Positions 10,508 to 19,237 of a DNA stretch of 64,000 nt are shown here, in pieces. How positions within the stretch are numbered: the stretch's first letter is position 1; every line of letters begins with the position of its first letter. The translations under genes and the position numbers were made by a program. This stretch comes from Sulfurovum sp. TSL1 (GTDB lineage Bacteria > Campylobacterota > Campylobacteria > Campylobacterales > Sulfurovaceae), in NCBI RefSeq assembly GCF_019972135.1, contig NZ_BPFI01000001.1, positions 603,106 to 667,105 on the forward strand, given 5' to 3'. The notes below the pieces were generated by a model. That model was not told where the DNA came from and did no database searches. It saw only the letters and a program-made list of their open reading frames with translations.

Positions 10508-11220
10508 TGCCAAAGACTGAACTTTTGTATGAAGGTAAGGCAAAGAAAATCTGGAAAACAGAAGATGACAATCTTCTTATCTCTGAGTTTAAAGATAGCC
10601 TGACTGCATTTAATGGTGAAAAAAAATCATCAGAAGAAGGCAAAGGTGCCCTTAACAACCAAATATCAACAGAACTCTTCAAATATCTGGATGAAAAAGG
10701 TATCCCTACCCACTATGTAGATACGATCGATGAGAATAACATGCTGCATAAGGCTGCCGAAGTGATCAAGATCGAAGTGATCGTAAGAAATATTGCTACA
10801 GGAAGTCTCAGTAAGAACCTTGGCATTAAAGACAAAACAGTACTTCCTTTCACGCTGGTTGAATTTGACTATAAGAATGATGCTCTTGGAGATCCTAAAT
10901 TAAACGACCAACACTGTCTTATTTTGAATTTGGTCAATGATGCGTCCGAACTTGATTATATCCGTTTCATGGCAAGAAGGATCAATACACTGCTTGTTGA
11001 ATTCTATGCGGGTCTTGACATTAAAGTGGTAGACTTCAAGATCGAATTCGGTAGAGATAAAAATGGCAATATCATCCTTATCGATGAGCTCAGCCCGGAC
11101 AACTTTAGACTATGGGATACCCATACTGACGAAAAACTCGACAAAGACAGATTTAGACAAGGTTTAGGCGGACTCACTGAAGCCTACAGACAAGTATTAG
11201 ACAGAATTAAAAACAGATAA
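10507..11220 (+). CDS. purC: Phosphoribosylaminoimidazole-succinocarboxamide synthase
   Basis: A full-length 237-residue SAICAR synthetase. It opens with [11 protein letters not shown] and [11 protein letters not shown], the ATP-binding and family signature region, and has the conserved [12 protein letters not shown] and [16 protein letters not shown]-type block near residues 192-207. The enzyme joins CAIR and aspartate in step eight of purine synthesis. It leads a purC-purS-purQ cluster and overlaps the ctp stop by one base. Confidence 0.97.
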   Translation: MPKTELLYEGKAKKIWKTEDDNLLISEFKDSLTAFNGEKKSSEEGKGALNNQISTELFKYLDEKGIPTHYVDTIDENNMLHKAAEVIKIEVIVRNIATGSLSKNLGIKDKTVLPFTLVEFDYKNDALGDPKLNDQHCLILNLVNDASELDYIRFMARRINTLLVEFYAGLDIKVVDFKIEFGRDKNGNIILIDELSPDNFRLWDTHTDEKLDKDRFRQGLGGLTEAYRQVLDRIKNR

Positions 11221-11229
11221 GGAATAGTA

Positions 11230-11469
11230 ATGACAGCAGTAGTAAATGTATTTTTAAAAGAGGGTGTTTTAGATCCACAAGGTAAAGCAGCGCACCATGC
11301 GCTTGACTCTTTAGGTTTTGCCGGAGTATCTGATGTGCGTATCGGTAAACAGATCATCATCCAACTTGACACTGAAGATAGAGCGGCAGCTGAAACTGAA
11401 GTAAAAGAGATGTGTGAGACACTTCTTGCCAATACTGTCATTGAAGACTATACAATAGAGATAAACTAA
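11230..11469 (+). CDS. purS: Phosphoribosylformylglycinamidine synthase subunit PurS
   Basis: PurS is the small bridging subunit of the three-part FGAM synthase (PurS, PurQ, PurL) found in bacteria that lack the single-chain enzyme. The 79-residue protein contains the family patterns EGVLDPQGKAAHHAL and VSDVRIGKQI, and ends in NTVIEDYTIEI. It lies nine bases after purC and one base before purQ, so the three are co-transcribed. purL is not in the window. Confidence 0.96.
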   Translation: MTAVVNVFLKEGVLDPQGKAAHHALDSLGFAGVSDVRIGKQIIIQLDTEDRAAAETEVKEMCETLLANTVIEDYTIEIN

Positions 11470-11470
11470 T

Positions 11471-12142
11471 ATGAAAGTAGCAGTATTAAGATTTCCGGGA
11501 ACAAACTGCGAGTTTGATACGCAGTATGCTTTTGAAAAGCTAGGACATGCCACAGAGCTGGTATGGCATGAAAGTGAACAACTTCCAGAAGAGATCGATC
11601 TTGTAGTTGTACCTGGTGGATTCTCTTACGGTGATTATCTGCGTTCAGGGTCTATCGCCAGATTTTCACCTGTGATGAAAGCCGTGTCAGCGTATGCAGA
11701 GGCCGGTGGTAAAGTACTTGGTATCTGTAATGGTTTCCAGATCCTTACAGAAGCGGGACTGCTTCCTGGTGCATTGAAACGCAACAACAATCTTCACTTC
11801 ATCTCCAAACACCAATCGCTTTGTGTCATCAACAATGACAATGCATTTTTAAATAAATGTGAGAAAGGTGAAGTGTTGAACATCCCTATCGCTCATGCCG
11901 ACGGAAACTATTATATTGATGAGGAAGGATTTAAAAAGCTTGAAAGCAACGGACAGATACTTCTTCGTTATTCAGATGAAAAAGGTAATCCTGTAGTGGT
12001 CAACGGTTCTGTGACCTCTATTGCCGGTGTATGTAACGAAGCCAAAAATGTATTTGGTCTTATGCCTCACCCTGAGCGTGCTTTAGAAGCGATACTTGGA
12101 AGTGAAGACGGTATACGTATGCTTCAAGGTTTTGAAGCATAA
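11471..12142 (+). CDS. purQ: Phosphoribosylformylglycinamidine synthase subunit PurQ
   Basis: The 223-residue class I glutamine amidotransferase subunit of FGAM synthase. It supplies ammonia to PurL. The nucleophilic Cys is in KVLGICNGFQIL near residue 85, and the catalytic His-Glu pair is in LMPHPERA near the C-terminus. The N-terminal VAVLRFPGTNCEFD motif is diagnostic for PurQ. Its stop overlaps the next ATG by one base. Confidence 0.97.
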   Translation: MKVAVLRFPGTNCEFDTQYAFEKLGHATELVWHESEQLPEEIDLVVVPGGFSYGDYLRSGSIARFSPVMKAVSAYAEAGGKVLGICNGFQILTEAGLLPGALKRNNNLHFISKHQSLCVINNDNAFLNKCEKGEVLNIPIAHADGNYYIDEEGFKKLESNGQILLRYSDEKGNPVVVNGSVTSIAGVCNEAKNVFGLMPHPERALEAILGSEDGIRMLQGFEA

Positions 12143-13185
12143 TGCAACACTTTCGTTCTGTATGGCTCGTTGTAGCACTGCTATTCACCTATACTGCCCA
12201 ACTCAGCGCACAGAACGAATTTAAATATAGTTATATGCCCAAAAAGGTATATGAAAACCAACTCTTCCCGGTAACCATTATCGCACCCGGTGAAGAAACT
12301 GAAAGTAAACGTCAATTCATTTTTGACAGATCAAGTAAAATACAGCCTCTTTTCAACGAACCGCTTACCATTCACAATGGTCCCGATAGTTTCTATACTT
12401 TCTATTTTAAAGCTTCAAATGCAGATATACGTATTCCCAGACTCTTCATCTCTTCTGAAAGCGGTGAGCACTCACTTGGACCCAATACGGTCCGTATAGA
12501 GTCTCTTGAACCACATGAAGGGTTCTGTCACGTACTTGCAGCCGATATGAAGGTAAAAAATTCGCAAGTCTCAAACTATGATGAGAAAAGCCATATAGTC
12601 ACTCTCTCCATAGAAGCCTTTGAAGCCAACCTTGAAGATATGAAACTGGACAATGTGAAGGAGTCCGGCATAGAGAATGTCAAACGTGATTTTGCAAAAG
12701 TAGAGGCTGAATTTTACGTGGTGCTTCCTGTAGAAGAAAAACTGCTTAAATTTACCTATTTTAACACGATCAAAAGACAGTATGAATTTTTGGAAGTTCC
12801 TGTGGAAGTGGTGGATGCTTCGGTGACGACTCAGTCTGACCTGAATCCTAAGGAAGACAGCTTTGAAAAACTGAAAAAGTATACATTCATGTCTTTGGTC
12901 GGTTTCTTTTTTATCATGTTTTTATTTAGAAGAGATTTCTTCTATCTTGTTTTTGGTGTTGTTTCTCTTATCACCCTTCTGACGTTTTATATTCCCCATA
13001 AAAAAATATGTGTAAAACAGGGTGCCTCTCTTTATATTTTACCGACACAGACCAGTACTGTCAGTACGAAGATAGACCAGGAGCTTGACACTATGCTGTT
13101 GAGTGAACGCGAAGGCTTTAAAAAAGTGGAATACAAAGAAGGTATCATAGGATGGGTCAAAAATGAAGATCTTTGCGACCATTAG
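12142..13185 (+). CDS. Exported membrane protein with C-terminal SH3-like domain
   Basis: I do not recognise a named family. The 347 residues show a signal peptide (about 1-24), a beta-rich periplasmic region of about 220 residues in which the N-terminal part recalls BatD-type domains (YSYMPKKVYENQLFPVTI), two adjacent membrane segments (about 248-285), and a C-terminal bacterial SH3-like domain starting near VKQGASLYILPT and ending in IIGWVKNEDLC. SH3 domains of this kind often bind peptidoglycan. It starts on the purQ stop codon and overlaps the acyltransferase gene, so it is probably expressed with the purine genes while acting in the envelope. Confidence 0.7.
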   Translation: MQHFRSVWLVVALLFTYTAQLSAQNEFKYSYMPKKVYENQLFPVTIIAPGEETESKRQFIFDRSSKIQPLFNEPLTIHNGPDSFYTFYFKASNADIRIPRLFISSESGEHSLGPNTVRIESLEPHEGFCHVLAADMKVKNSQVSNYDEKSHIVTLSIEAFEANLEDMKLDNVKESGIENVKRDFAKVEAEFYVVLPVEEKLLKFTYFNTIKRQYEFLEVPVEVVDASVTTQSDLNPKEDSFEKLKKYTFMSLVGFFFIMFLFRRDFFYLVFGVVSLITLLTFYIPHKKICVKQGASLYILPTQTSTVSTKIDQELDTMLLSEREGFKKVEYKEGIIGWVKNEDLCDH

Positions 13186-13873
13186 GTTTTACTGGGGTGC
13201 GTTTGTCATCTCTTTTAATACCGCTGTTTTTATGATACCTGCATTAATGTTGTTCGGTAAGTACAAAAGTACCATTGTACATCACATCAACCGTTTGACG
13301 CTTTTTATGATGGGTGGCAGACTGGCCCAGGAAGGCACGATGGACGCCAGTGCAGATATGTATGTCATGAACCACCAGGGGATCGTCGATATCATCGGTC
13401 TTGAAGCTTTACAGAACAACCATCTGCGCTGGGTTGCGAAGAAAGAGCTTTTTGAGACACCCTGGTTCGGCAATCTTTTACGTCACGGAGAGATGATCTC
13501 TCTTGACCGTCAAAATAAAGCCGGTTTGATAAAACTCATCAAAGATGTACAAGAGTCCAAAGAGGTCTATCATCGTCCTGTAGCGATATTCCCTGAAGGT
13601 ACAAGAACCGACAAACAGCCTTTACTTCCTTTTAAACAAGGCACAAAGCTCATAGCCGAGAAGCTGGGGTTACGTATACAGCCCATCGTTATTACAGGCA
13701 GCAAATGGGTCTTGAATGAACATATCCGAACAGCCCACAGCGGCACCGTAAAATATACTTTTTTACCTAGTTTTACTGTAGAGAGTAATGACAAAGAGTG
13801 GTTTGATACACTCAGAGAGAACATGCAAAAGGTTATTGATGATGAGTATAGCAACAATCATTGCAGTCGCTAG
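13163..13873 (+). CDS. 1-acyl-sn-glycerol-3-phosphate acyltransferase (PlsC family)
   Basis: This 236-residue lysophosphatidate acyltransferase has an N-terminal membrane segment, the catalytic NHxxxxD motif as NHQGIVD near residue 70 and the substrate-binding FPEGTRTD motif near residue 143. It makes phosphatidate, the precursor of membrane phospholipids. Its start lies inside the previous gene by 23 bases and its end overlaps the crcB start by about 35 bases, so all three are in one tightly packed unit. Confidence 0.92.
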   Translation: MKIFATIRFYWGAFVISFNTAVFMIPALMLFGKYKSTIVHHINRLTLFMMGGRLAQEGTMDASADMYVMNHQGIVDIIGLEALQNNHLRWVAKKELFETPWFGNLLRHGEMISLDRQNKAGLIKLIKDVQESKEVYHRPVAIFPEGTRTDKQPLLPFKQGTKLIAEKLGLRIQPIVITGSKWVLNEHIRTAHSGTVKYTFLPSFTVESNDKEWFDTLRENMQKVIDDEYSNNHCSR

Positions 13874-14228
13874 CGGCGGTGCCATAGGGGCAACACTGAG
13901 ACTCCTTATCAACGGAGCGGTCAATAAACATTTTATACATGCCCTTCCCTTAGGGACATTGGCAGTGAATTTCATAGGAAGTATGATCATAGGTATGCTT
14001 TTTGCTTATTTCCATATGAACACTTCACTGTCACCTCATGTAAAAACGTTTTTAGTGACAGGTATACTCGGTGCATTGACCACCTACTCTACCTTCGCTA
14101 TAGAGAGCTTCTTTTTACTTGAAGCAGGACATTACCTACATGCCTTTGCCAACATGGCGCTTAACCTTTTTGGTACCATACTGCTTGCAGGTATCGGGTA
14201 CCTTCTCATACTACAAATTTCAAAATAG
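13839..14228 (+). CDS. crcB: CrcB/FluC fluoride exporter
   Basis: A 129-residue protein from the ATG at 13839 with four membrane segments. It has the family motifs GGAIGATLRLL, GTLAVNFIGSMIIG and GILGALTTYSTFAIE, which contain the conserved Asn and the TxSTF track of dual-topology Fluc channels. It exports fluoride as a dimer. An in-frame start further upstream (13788) lies deep in plsC and is unlikely. No fluoride riboswitch is visible, as expected for an internal operon gene. Confidence 0.93.
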   Translation: MMSIATIIAVASGGAIGATLRLLINGAVNKHFIHALPLGTLAVNFIGSMIIGMLFAYFHMNTSLSPHVKTFLVTGILGALTTYSTFAIESFFLLEAGHYLHAFANMALNLFGTILLAGIGYLLILQISK

Positions 14229-14236
14229 GAAAAACA

Positions 14237-14497
14237 TTGTCTACACTAAACGAAGAGATAGAAAAACACATTAAAAAGCTTGTACACCCGCTTAAAGATC
14301 CAGAAGAGCTGCTAGAAGTACTCAAGGTCAAACTGACCAAAAAAGAGTTCAAACTCCTAAGATCATGGGCAGAAGAAGTACCACAAAAAGAGATAATGAC
14401 TGAGCTCAATCTTGATGAAGAGCGTTACGGTGAACTTTCCACAAAGCTCATCAAAAAGCTCAATCAGGAAAAGATCAAACAGGCAATGTGCCTCTAA
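14237..14497 (+). CDS. Small charged protein, TTG start
   Basis: An 86-residue protein starting at TTG with an AGGA site a few bases upstream; no ATG is available before residue 54. It is very rich in Lys and Glu and predicted helical. The LLRSWAEEVPQKEIMTELNLDEERYGELSTKLIKKL part looks like a short helix-turn-helix similar in feel to sigma region 4, but I cannot assign a family. It follows crcB by eight bases and ends two bases from the convergent protease gene. Confidence 0.6.
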   Translation: MSTLNEEIEKHIKKLVHPLKDPEELLEVLKVKLTKKEFKLLRSWAEEVPQKEIMTELNLDEERYGELSTKLIKKLNQEKIKQAMCL

Positions 14498-14498
14498 T

Positions 14499-14927
14499 CT
14501 ACAAGATCAAAAACAAAGAGCACGCATTATAGAACATGTGAAGAAAGATACTGGCACCTATGTGTCCGTACTGCTCTTTGAAATACCCAAAGACCAAAGA
14601 CGGTATAAATACCAGCATTGCCCATAACGGTGCATGGTGTACAAAGTGCATCGCAACAAAGAGCAGTGATGTCACAATGTTCGCTACCGATAGATACAAG
14701 AAAGATGGATACTGTTTTGTCTTCGCAGCGATAAACTCCTGGATCACCCCACGAAAAGCCAACTCCTCCACTACCGGATAAAATACGATCAAAAAGAACA
14801 GAGATGTAACATCGAAGTGCAAGAGATCAACATTAAAGATTTGGTGTTGAAATAGACTATTATGAAGAAGGACAAATAGCGGAGCAGCCAGGACAGCCGC
14901 TCCCAATTGTATATGTGTTTTATTCAC
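14499..14927 (-). CDS. CPBP glutamic-type intramembrane protease (MrtJ-like)
   Basis: A 142-residue, four-helix membrane protein of the CPBP/Abi (CAAX-protease-like) family. The catalytic EE pair is in YPVVEELAFRGVIQEF, the second motif FVAMHFVHH holds the His, and the last GASIFLHMFYNA carries another His/Asn. The protein is much shorter than usual CPBP proteases and lies nine bases after a gene whose product ends in a JDVT-CTERM-like sorting tail, the arrangement known for MrtJ, the processing protease dedicated to such tails. It would cleave that tail in the inner membrane. The specific MrtJ call rests on context. Confidence 0.8.
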   Translation of the reverse strand: MNKTHIQLGAAVLAAPLFVLLHNSLFQHQIFNVDLLHFDVTSLFFLIVFYPVVEELAFRGVIQEFIAAKTKQYPSFLYLSVANIVTSLLFVAMHFVHHAPLWAMLVFIPSLVFGYFKEQYGHIGASIFLHMFYNACSLFLIL

Positions 14928-14935
14928 AGGGAAGA

Positions 14936-16450
14936 TTATTTGATAAATCTTCTTCTGAACGGATAGAGAAGTCCAAGTGCCATCATCACAAGGAACATCA
15001 TATCGAAGTTTTTGCTGTCAGGGTTGTAAGTACAACCACCACCGCCACCGCTGCTAACAACCGTTGTAGTTGGTGCTGGAACTAGCTCCGGAGGCAATAT
15101 AGGATCACCATTTGCATCAATATAGCTTGGAGCTGTCTGATCAGCTGCTACACGAGGTGTAATACGGATAGTAAACTTTCCATCGATATCTTGATTATTT
15201 CCAACATTCACTATATAATTCAATCCCAAGTTAAGGGTATCTTCGATCACACCGATTGAATATTGGGAACCTTCTTCATTTATATTCATAGCATCTAACT
15301 CTTCTGCTGTAGGTTCAGCCCAGTTATCAGCCTGTCCTTTATGCCATGCAGGAGCTGTACCTTCAGCTGCATCTGGTGCAGTACCCCAAAATGCTACAAG
15401 GTCAGCATCTGTTAACGGATCAGAGTCATGATCATAGAAGATACCGTACGGTGCCCATTTTGATGGCAACCACATGCCAAAGAGAGCTTCATAATTACTT
15501 CCCAGAGTTGTAGGGCCTCCTACAAGCGTTGGTGTATTATGTCCTGCTCTATCTACGACAAAACCTGCTCTTTTACTGTCAAAAAATCCATCAGTTGGGA
15601 AATGTTTATCTTTTGGACCCCATAAACCATGAGAAAAGTTTGCCATGTCTGGTTCATCCCAAATATCTTCCGGAGTTCCTGTAGTATTATTTTCAAGAAG
15701 GCCTATAGAAAGTGTAAGATTATCATCTGCAGTTCCATCAGCTTTTATGACTTCTATCTTGTATCCATCCAGCCTCATACCCGTATAGTTGTTTATCTTG
15801 GAGAATACCTGGTATCTAGTATTTACATTGCTAAGATCTTCAGTATCAAGATTAAAAACCAGGTCGATAGGCTGACCATAACGAGTGGTCGTATTGTAAT
15901 TTGCGACCGAAGTTGACTGCATATTGACCTTGAAACGTTTGTGCGTCTGGAATGGACTTGAACAAATTACAGGTAACGGATCAGTATCATTAAGAAAATG
16001 ACTCGCGCTATCATTTAAATCTTCTCCAATATATGATGTATTTATTATACAGTTTTCAGGTTTTCCATTACTAACGTTCACATCACCATTGATGACCTTT
16101 ATACCTGCCGGTTCACCCACTGGCCAATCTTTACCGTGCAGTAGACCTCTTATTTCCCCACCTGTACTGATTTCAGATTCAAAAGACATACCAATTGACA
16201 TCTCTGAATATTCACCCGTTGTTTTATTAAAATCGGTACCATCAAGAGCAGTACTAAAGTCATCTATACTTACAATTTTGACATTAACGTTATCCAAATT
16301 CCATCCGCCAAAACCAAATTGTGTACTTGGTACGATCACAGTATTCTTATAATCACTTATGTCTGCATCAGTTTTTATCAAACCGGCATACGCACTCGAG
16401 CCCAACAGCATTGCTGCGATCAAACTTGTTTTTACCATATTTGTTTTCAT
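14936..16450 (-). CDS. Secreted protein with JDVT-CTERM-like sorting tail
   Basis: From the ATG at 16450 (AAGGA seven bases upstream; a GTG two codons earlier is less likely) the protein has 504 residues. It has a signal peptide ending near SSAYA, a long acidic beta-rich ectodomain with segments such as FGFGGWNLDNV and HGKDWPVGEPAGIKV that recall the choice-of-anchor F family, and a C-terminal tail. The tail consists of SGGGGGCTYNP, an FDMMF turn, a hydrophobic helix and FRRRFIK. The Gly run, single Cys, Asp, helix and Arg cluster match the JDVT-CTERM type of sorting signal. The mature protein is probably cleaved by the protease encoded next door and attached through the Cys or released. Its function is unknown. 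Confidence 0.78.
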   Translation of the reverse strand: MKTNMVKTSLIAAMLLGSSAYAGLIKTDADISDYKNTVIVPSTQFGFGGWNLDNVNVKIVSIDDFSTALDGTDFNKTTGEYSEMSIGMSFESEISTGGEIRGLLHGKDWPVGEPAGIKVINGDVNVSNGKPENCIINTSYIGEDLNDSASHFLNDTDPLPVICSSPFQTHKRFKVNMQSTSVANYNTTTRYGQPIDLVFNLDTEDLSNVNTRYQVFSKINNYTGMRLDGYKIEVIKADGTADDNLTLSIGLLENNTTGTPEDIWDEPDMANFSHGLWGPKDKHFPTDGFFDSKRAGFVVDRAGHNTPTLVGGPTTLGSNYEALFGMWLPSKWAPYGIFYDHDSDPLTDADLVAFWGTAPDAAEGTAPAWHKGQADNWAEPTAEELDAMNINEEGSQYSIGVIEDTLNLGLNYIVNVGNNQDIDGKFTIRITPRVAADQTAPSYIDANGDPILPPELVPAPTTTVVSSGGGGGCTYNPDSKNFDMMFLVMMALGLLYPFRRRFIK

Positions 16451-16544
16451 TTCCACTTCCTTTTGATTTTATGATCTAATAAATCATACCTATAATATAA
16501 CATAAATCATATTAGTTGTGCATCACCCCAAAGGGTGATATTTC

Positions 16545-17843
16545 CTAAAACAGCATATTGAAACTGATGAGTAAGTCCCTGTAGTCCTCGATGCCCGCTT
16601 TGGACGGCTTCGCCCAGCTGTGTTCTACGGAAAGCTTCATAGGCAGGTAGTACTTGAACGAGTAGTCCATACCCACCGTGATGGCGTTGTCTATATCTTT
16701 TACATCGACCTTCTTCAGCTCTCCCTTCCCGCCATCCGCATAATCATAATGATCATCCAAAGTAAGATAAGCGAGTTTCACCCCGAAATCCGGAGTAAGA
16801 TTCACTTGACCGCCTACGGAAAAGGCTTCATTGTCCAGATTGTCAAGCTCTCTGGATGTCCCCGCGCCTATACCTGTGTAGGACACTTCGTTCTTAAAGA
16901 CCTTGCTCATTGTCAACGTCACTTCTTTGTCTCCAATGTACCCTTCGACCATAAGATCCATCCCGTACGTTTCACGTTCGACGCGAAGCGCACTCAGATC
17001 AGATGTTGTCTCTCCCCCCGCGATCGCAAATCCGCCCAGGATAAGATTGTACGCGCCTACAGGATACTCGTATGCCAGTCTGAATATAGGAAGCAGGTTG
17101 CTCGTGAGTTCGAGTTGGTTGTTGTCCTGCCCCTGCGCATACATACCCACTGTCGCGAATACATGGTCACCGTCCGCCAATGCACCGTCTTTGTCAAAGT
17201 AGGCTTGAAGCCCTGTTGCAGCTCCGCTGCCTATCTCCGTCGCCTGAATGGCATTTGAAAGTCTTCTGATGTCGAACGTTCTGAACGGTTTGTAGAGACC
17301 GGAGTTGTAGATCTCCATACCCGAGAAGGGACCGAAGTCTGCCGTAGAGTAGGCAGACAGACCTATGTAGCCGTCTTCGATCTCATCTGCATACACCGCT
17401 TTTCCCGAAATGGCATTGTCCCTCTGGGATTTATAGGAGAGGTTAAGAAGCGCACCGAAATCTTCTGTTACCCTTCCCCCCACAAACAATGAAGCCGTTC
17501 TGGGAACAGACAAAATACCGTCATTGGTTTCAGTGTTGTCACTCACATTCCCTGATGCACCCGGCTTTTTATCTGTTTTTTCATAGATGGACTTGAACAT
17601 CACTGACGGATTGATGTCCGAACCGCTGCTGTTCTCATCTGTGAACTTTTGGCTGATGGTCATCCCTGACGCCATGAACTTTCTACCGAACTTGTTAAGT
17701 CTTTCTATATGTTGCATGTGACAGGCCTTACAGTCCATGCCCGTCTGCGTAGCAAATGCAGGCAAAGCCTTCACTTCACTGGTCAGACCTACAAGTGCCA
17801 GCAGCCCGACTGCTACAGTACTCTTTGCATTCATTTTCATCAT
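16545..17843 (-). CDS. Outer-membrane porin-like protein with N-terminal heme motif
   Basis: A 432-residue exported protein. Signal peptide residues 1-27 are followed at once by MDCKACHMQHIERLNKFGRKF, one CXXCH c-heme site with a possible His ligand nearby. The rest (about 60-432) is a run of short alternating beta strands ending in the aromatic SFNMLF typical of outer-membrane barrels. It would place a single heme at the periplasmic mouth of a barrel. A strong GGAGG site precedes the start. The neighbour on the other side of the promoter region is a small cytochrome c. The electron partner and direction of transfer are unknown. Confidence 0.72.
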   Translation of the reverse strand: MMKMNAKSTVAVGLLALVGLTSEVKALPAFATQTGMDCKACHMQHIERLNKFGRKFMASGMTISQKFTDENSSGSDINPSVMFKSIYEKTDKKPGASGNVSDNTETNDGILSVPRTASLFVGGRVTEDFGALLNLSYKSQRDNAISGKAVYADEIEDGYIGLSAYSTADFGPFSGMEIYNSGLYKPFRTFDIRRLSNAIQATEIGSGAATGLQAYFDKDGALADGDHVFATVGMYAQGQDNNQLELTSNLLPIFRLAYEYPVGAYNLILGGFAIAGGETTSDLSALRVERETYGMDLMVEGYIGDKEVTLTMSKVFKNEVSYTGIGAGTSRELDNLDNEAFSVGGQVNLTPDFGVKLAYLTLDDHYDYADGGKGELKKVDVKDIDNAITVGMDYSFKYYLPMKLSVEHSWAKPSKAGIEDYRDLLISFNMLF

Positions 17844-17951
17844 CTTTTATCCTCCCTTTCAAATAAAACGGTTATAAAGCCATAATGTTTTATTGTAGCG
17901 TGCAATCAATATTTTTTGAATGAATAACCATCTGATTTAGCATAATAACAC

Positions 17952-17957
17952 TATAAT
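17952..17957 (+). promoter_or_regulatory. -10 box of small cytochrome c gene
   Basis: A perfect TATAAT lies 32 bases before the ATG at 17990, and an AAGGA site follows it. No good -35 is seen. Confidence 0.45.
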
Positions 17958-17989
17958 TAAGTAAGAAGTTAGAAAATAAGGAACCTACA

Positions 17990-18292
17990 ATGTTAAGAAA
18001 AACAGGATTATTACTTTTTACAGCAAGCTTTCTTTCTGCCTCACCCATACAAACGATCTATGTGCAGAAATGTGCAAGCTGCCACGGTACCAGCGGGGAT
18101 ATAAAGACGATGGGCAGATCCAAAGCGATCAATGGCATGTCGGTTGAAAGCATAGAAAAAGCGATGATTGAGATCGCATCTGGAGAAAGGAAGTCCATTG
18201 GTTTTGTTAAAAGTACAAAAGAAGCGTTTATCAAAAAACACAGCAAAGAGGAACTTGATGAACTAGCCGCCTATATCCATAGCCTACAATAG
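17990..18292 (+). CDS. Small periplasmic c-type cytochrome
   Basis: A 100-residue class I cytochrome c. It has a signal peptide (about 1-18), a heme site CASCHG near residue 26, and a C-terminal helix ELDELAAYIHSL of the usual fold. The sixth ligand Met is not clear; candidates are in KTMGRS and NGMSVE. It is a soluble or loosely bound periplasmic electron carrier. It is transcribed divergently from the heme-porin gene and precedes a LuxR-type regulator by about 80 bases. Confidence 0.86.
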   Translation: MLRKTGLLLFTASFLSASPIQTIYVQKCASCHGTSGDIKTMGRSKAINGMSVESIEKAMIEIASGERKSIGFVKSTKEAFIKKHSKEELDELAAYIHSLQ

Positions 18293-18374
18293 GGAAATGA
18301 ACTGTATGGTTTCCAACAAGCTGTAATATTTGTATGGTAGAATAACCTATAAAAAATTTTGAAAGTGCTAGCAA

Positions 18375-19175
18375 ATGTACACCATAGACGACCATGAGAT
18401 CCTGCACAGGATCATAGAACTCCAGTCATGTATCATCCACGGCAGGAACATCAAACCGCTGCTGCATCAGCATACTGATTTTTATCTTGAAAAATCGGGT
18501 GCGGATATCATCACCGTATATATGCATCATAATGAACAGGTTCAGGTAGATTACGTACTTGAAAGACACAGACACTTTGCGCATCTCCTGAAGAAATACG
18601 CTTTCGATAAAAAGCACTTTAAGTGGAAAAAATTTGCAGCCACTTTCAGGAAACATTTTTCTTCCAAAATACATTACTATAAAATCACCGAACTTTGTAA
18701 GGTCTTCAATGCTTTTTTATCTGAAAAGAAAGCGGCTGACTTTAGGGATGAGCTCAAGATGAAACAGGCCATTATGATGCCGGTATTTGCCTATGACAAC
18801 AAAGAGACCATCGGATATATCTGTTTTTTCTTCCAGTCTGATGTTGAAGCAAACATCAAAAAGCTCCAAGCGGTCAAAACTGCATTTCAGATCATACTGC
18901 AACCGCTTTATAACAGTGAAAACCATACATTTTTTACCAAATGTGTGCGTATAGATGAAAAGCTGGAACAGCTTACACCGAAGGAAAAGAAGATCATATA
19001 TTATGTACGGGAAGGTGCATCGTATCCTGAAGCCGCTGCAGCAGTGCAGATATCTGTCAATACCCTTAAGACACATATGAAGAACATCTTCAGTAAGTAT
19101 AATGTCAATTCAAAGATCGAGCTCTATCACAAGTTGAACGGGAATAATAGCAGATACGGTAAAACAAGAGAGTGA
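18375..19175 (+). CDS. LuxR-family transcriptional regulator
   Basis: The 266-residue protein ends in a LuxR/NarL helix-turn-helix (LTPKEKKIIYYVREG, ISVNTLKTHMKNIFSKY, about residues 198-255). The N-terminal 190 residues are His- and Lys-rich and look like a degenerate GAF-type sensing domain (IMMPVFAYDNKETIGYICFFF). It has no receiver domain with an Asp, so it is not a standard response regulator. The ligand is unknown. It may control the flanking cytochrome genes or the Gly-rich protein genes downstream; this is inferred from position only. Confidence 0.8.
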   Translation: MYTIDDHEILHRIIELQSCIIHGRNIKPLLHQHTDFYLEKSGADIITVYMHHNEQVQVDYVLERHRHFAHLLKKYAFDKKHFKWKKFAATFRKHFSSKIHYYKITELCKVFNAFLSEKKAADFRDELKMKQAIMMPVFAYDNKETIGYICFFFQSDVEANIKKLQAVKTAFQIILQPLYNSENHTFFTKCVRIDEKLEQLTPKEKKIIYYVREGASYPEAAAAVQISVNTLKTHMKNIFSKYNVNSKIELYHKLNGNNSRYGKTRE

Positions 19176-19185
19176 TCTGGAGGAC

Positions 19186-19205
19186 GGGTATTTATACAAA
19201 TACCC
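19186..19205. terminator. Hairpin between convergent genes
   Basis: A perfect 8-bp stem, GGGTATTT and AAATACCC, with a four-base loop ATAC lies ten bases after the LuxR-type gene stop and before the convergent Gly-rich gene. No clear T-run follows on either strand, so termination may be weak or of another kind. Confidence 0.5.
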
Positions 19206-19237
19206 GCGGGTAGAATATTGTTTAAATGGCCGTTGTT

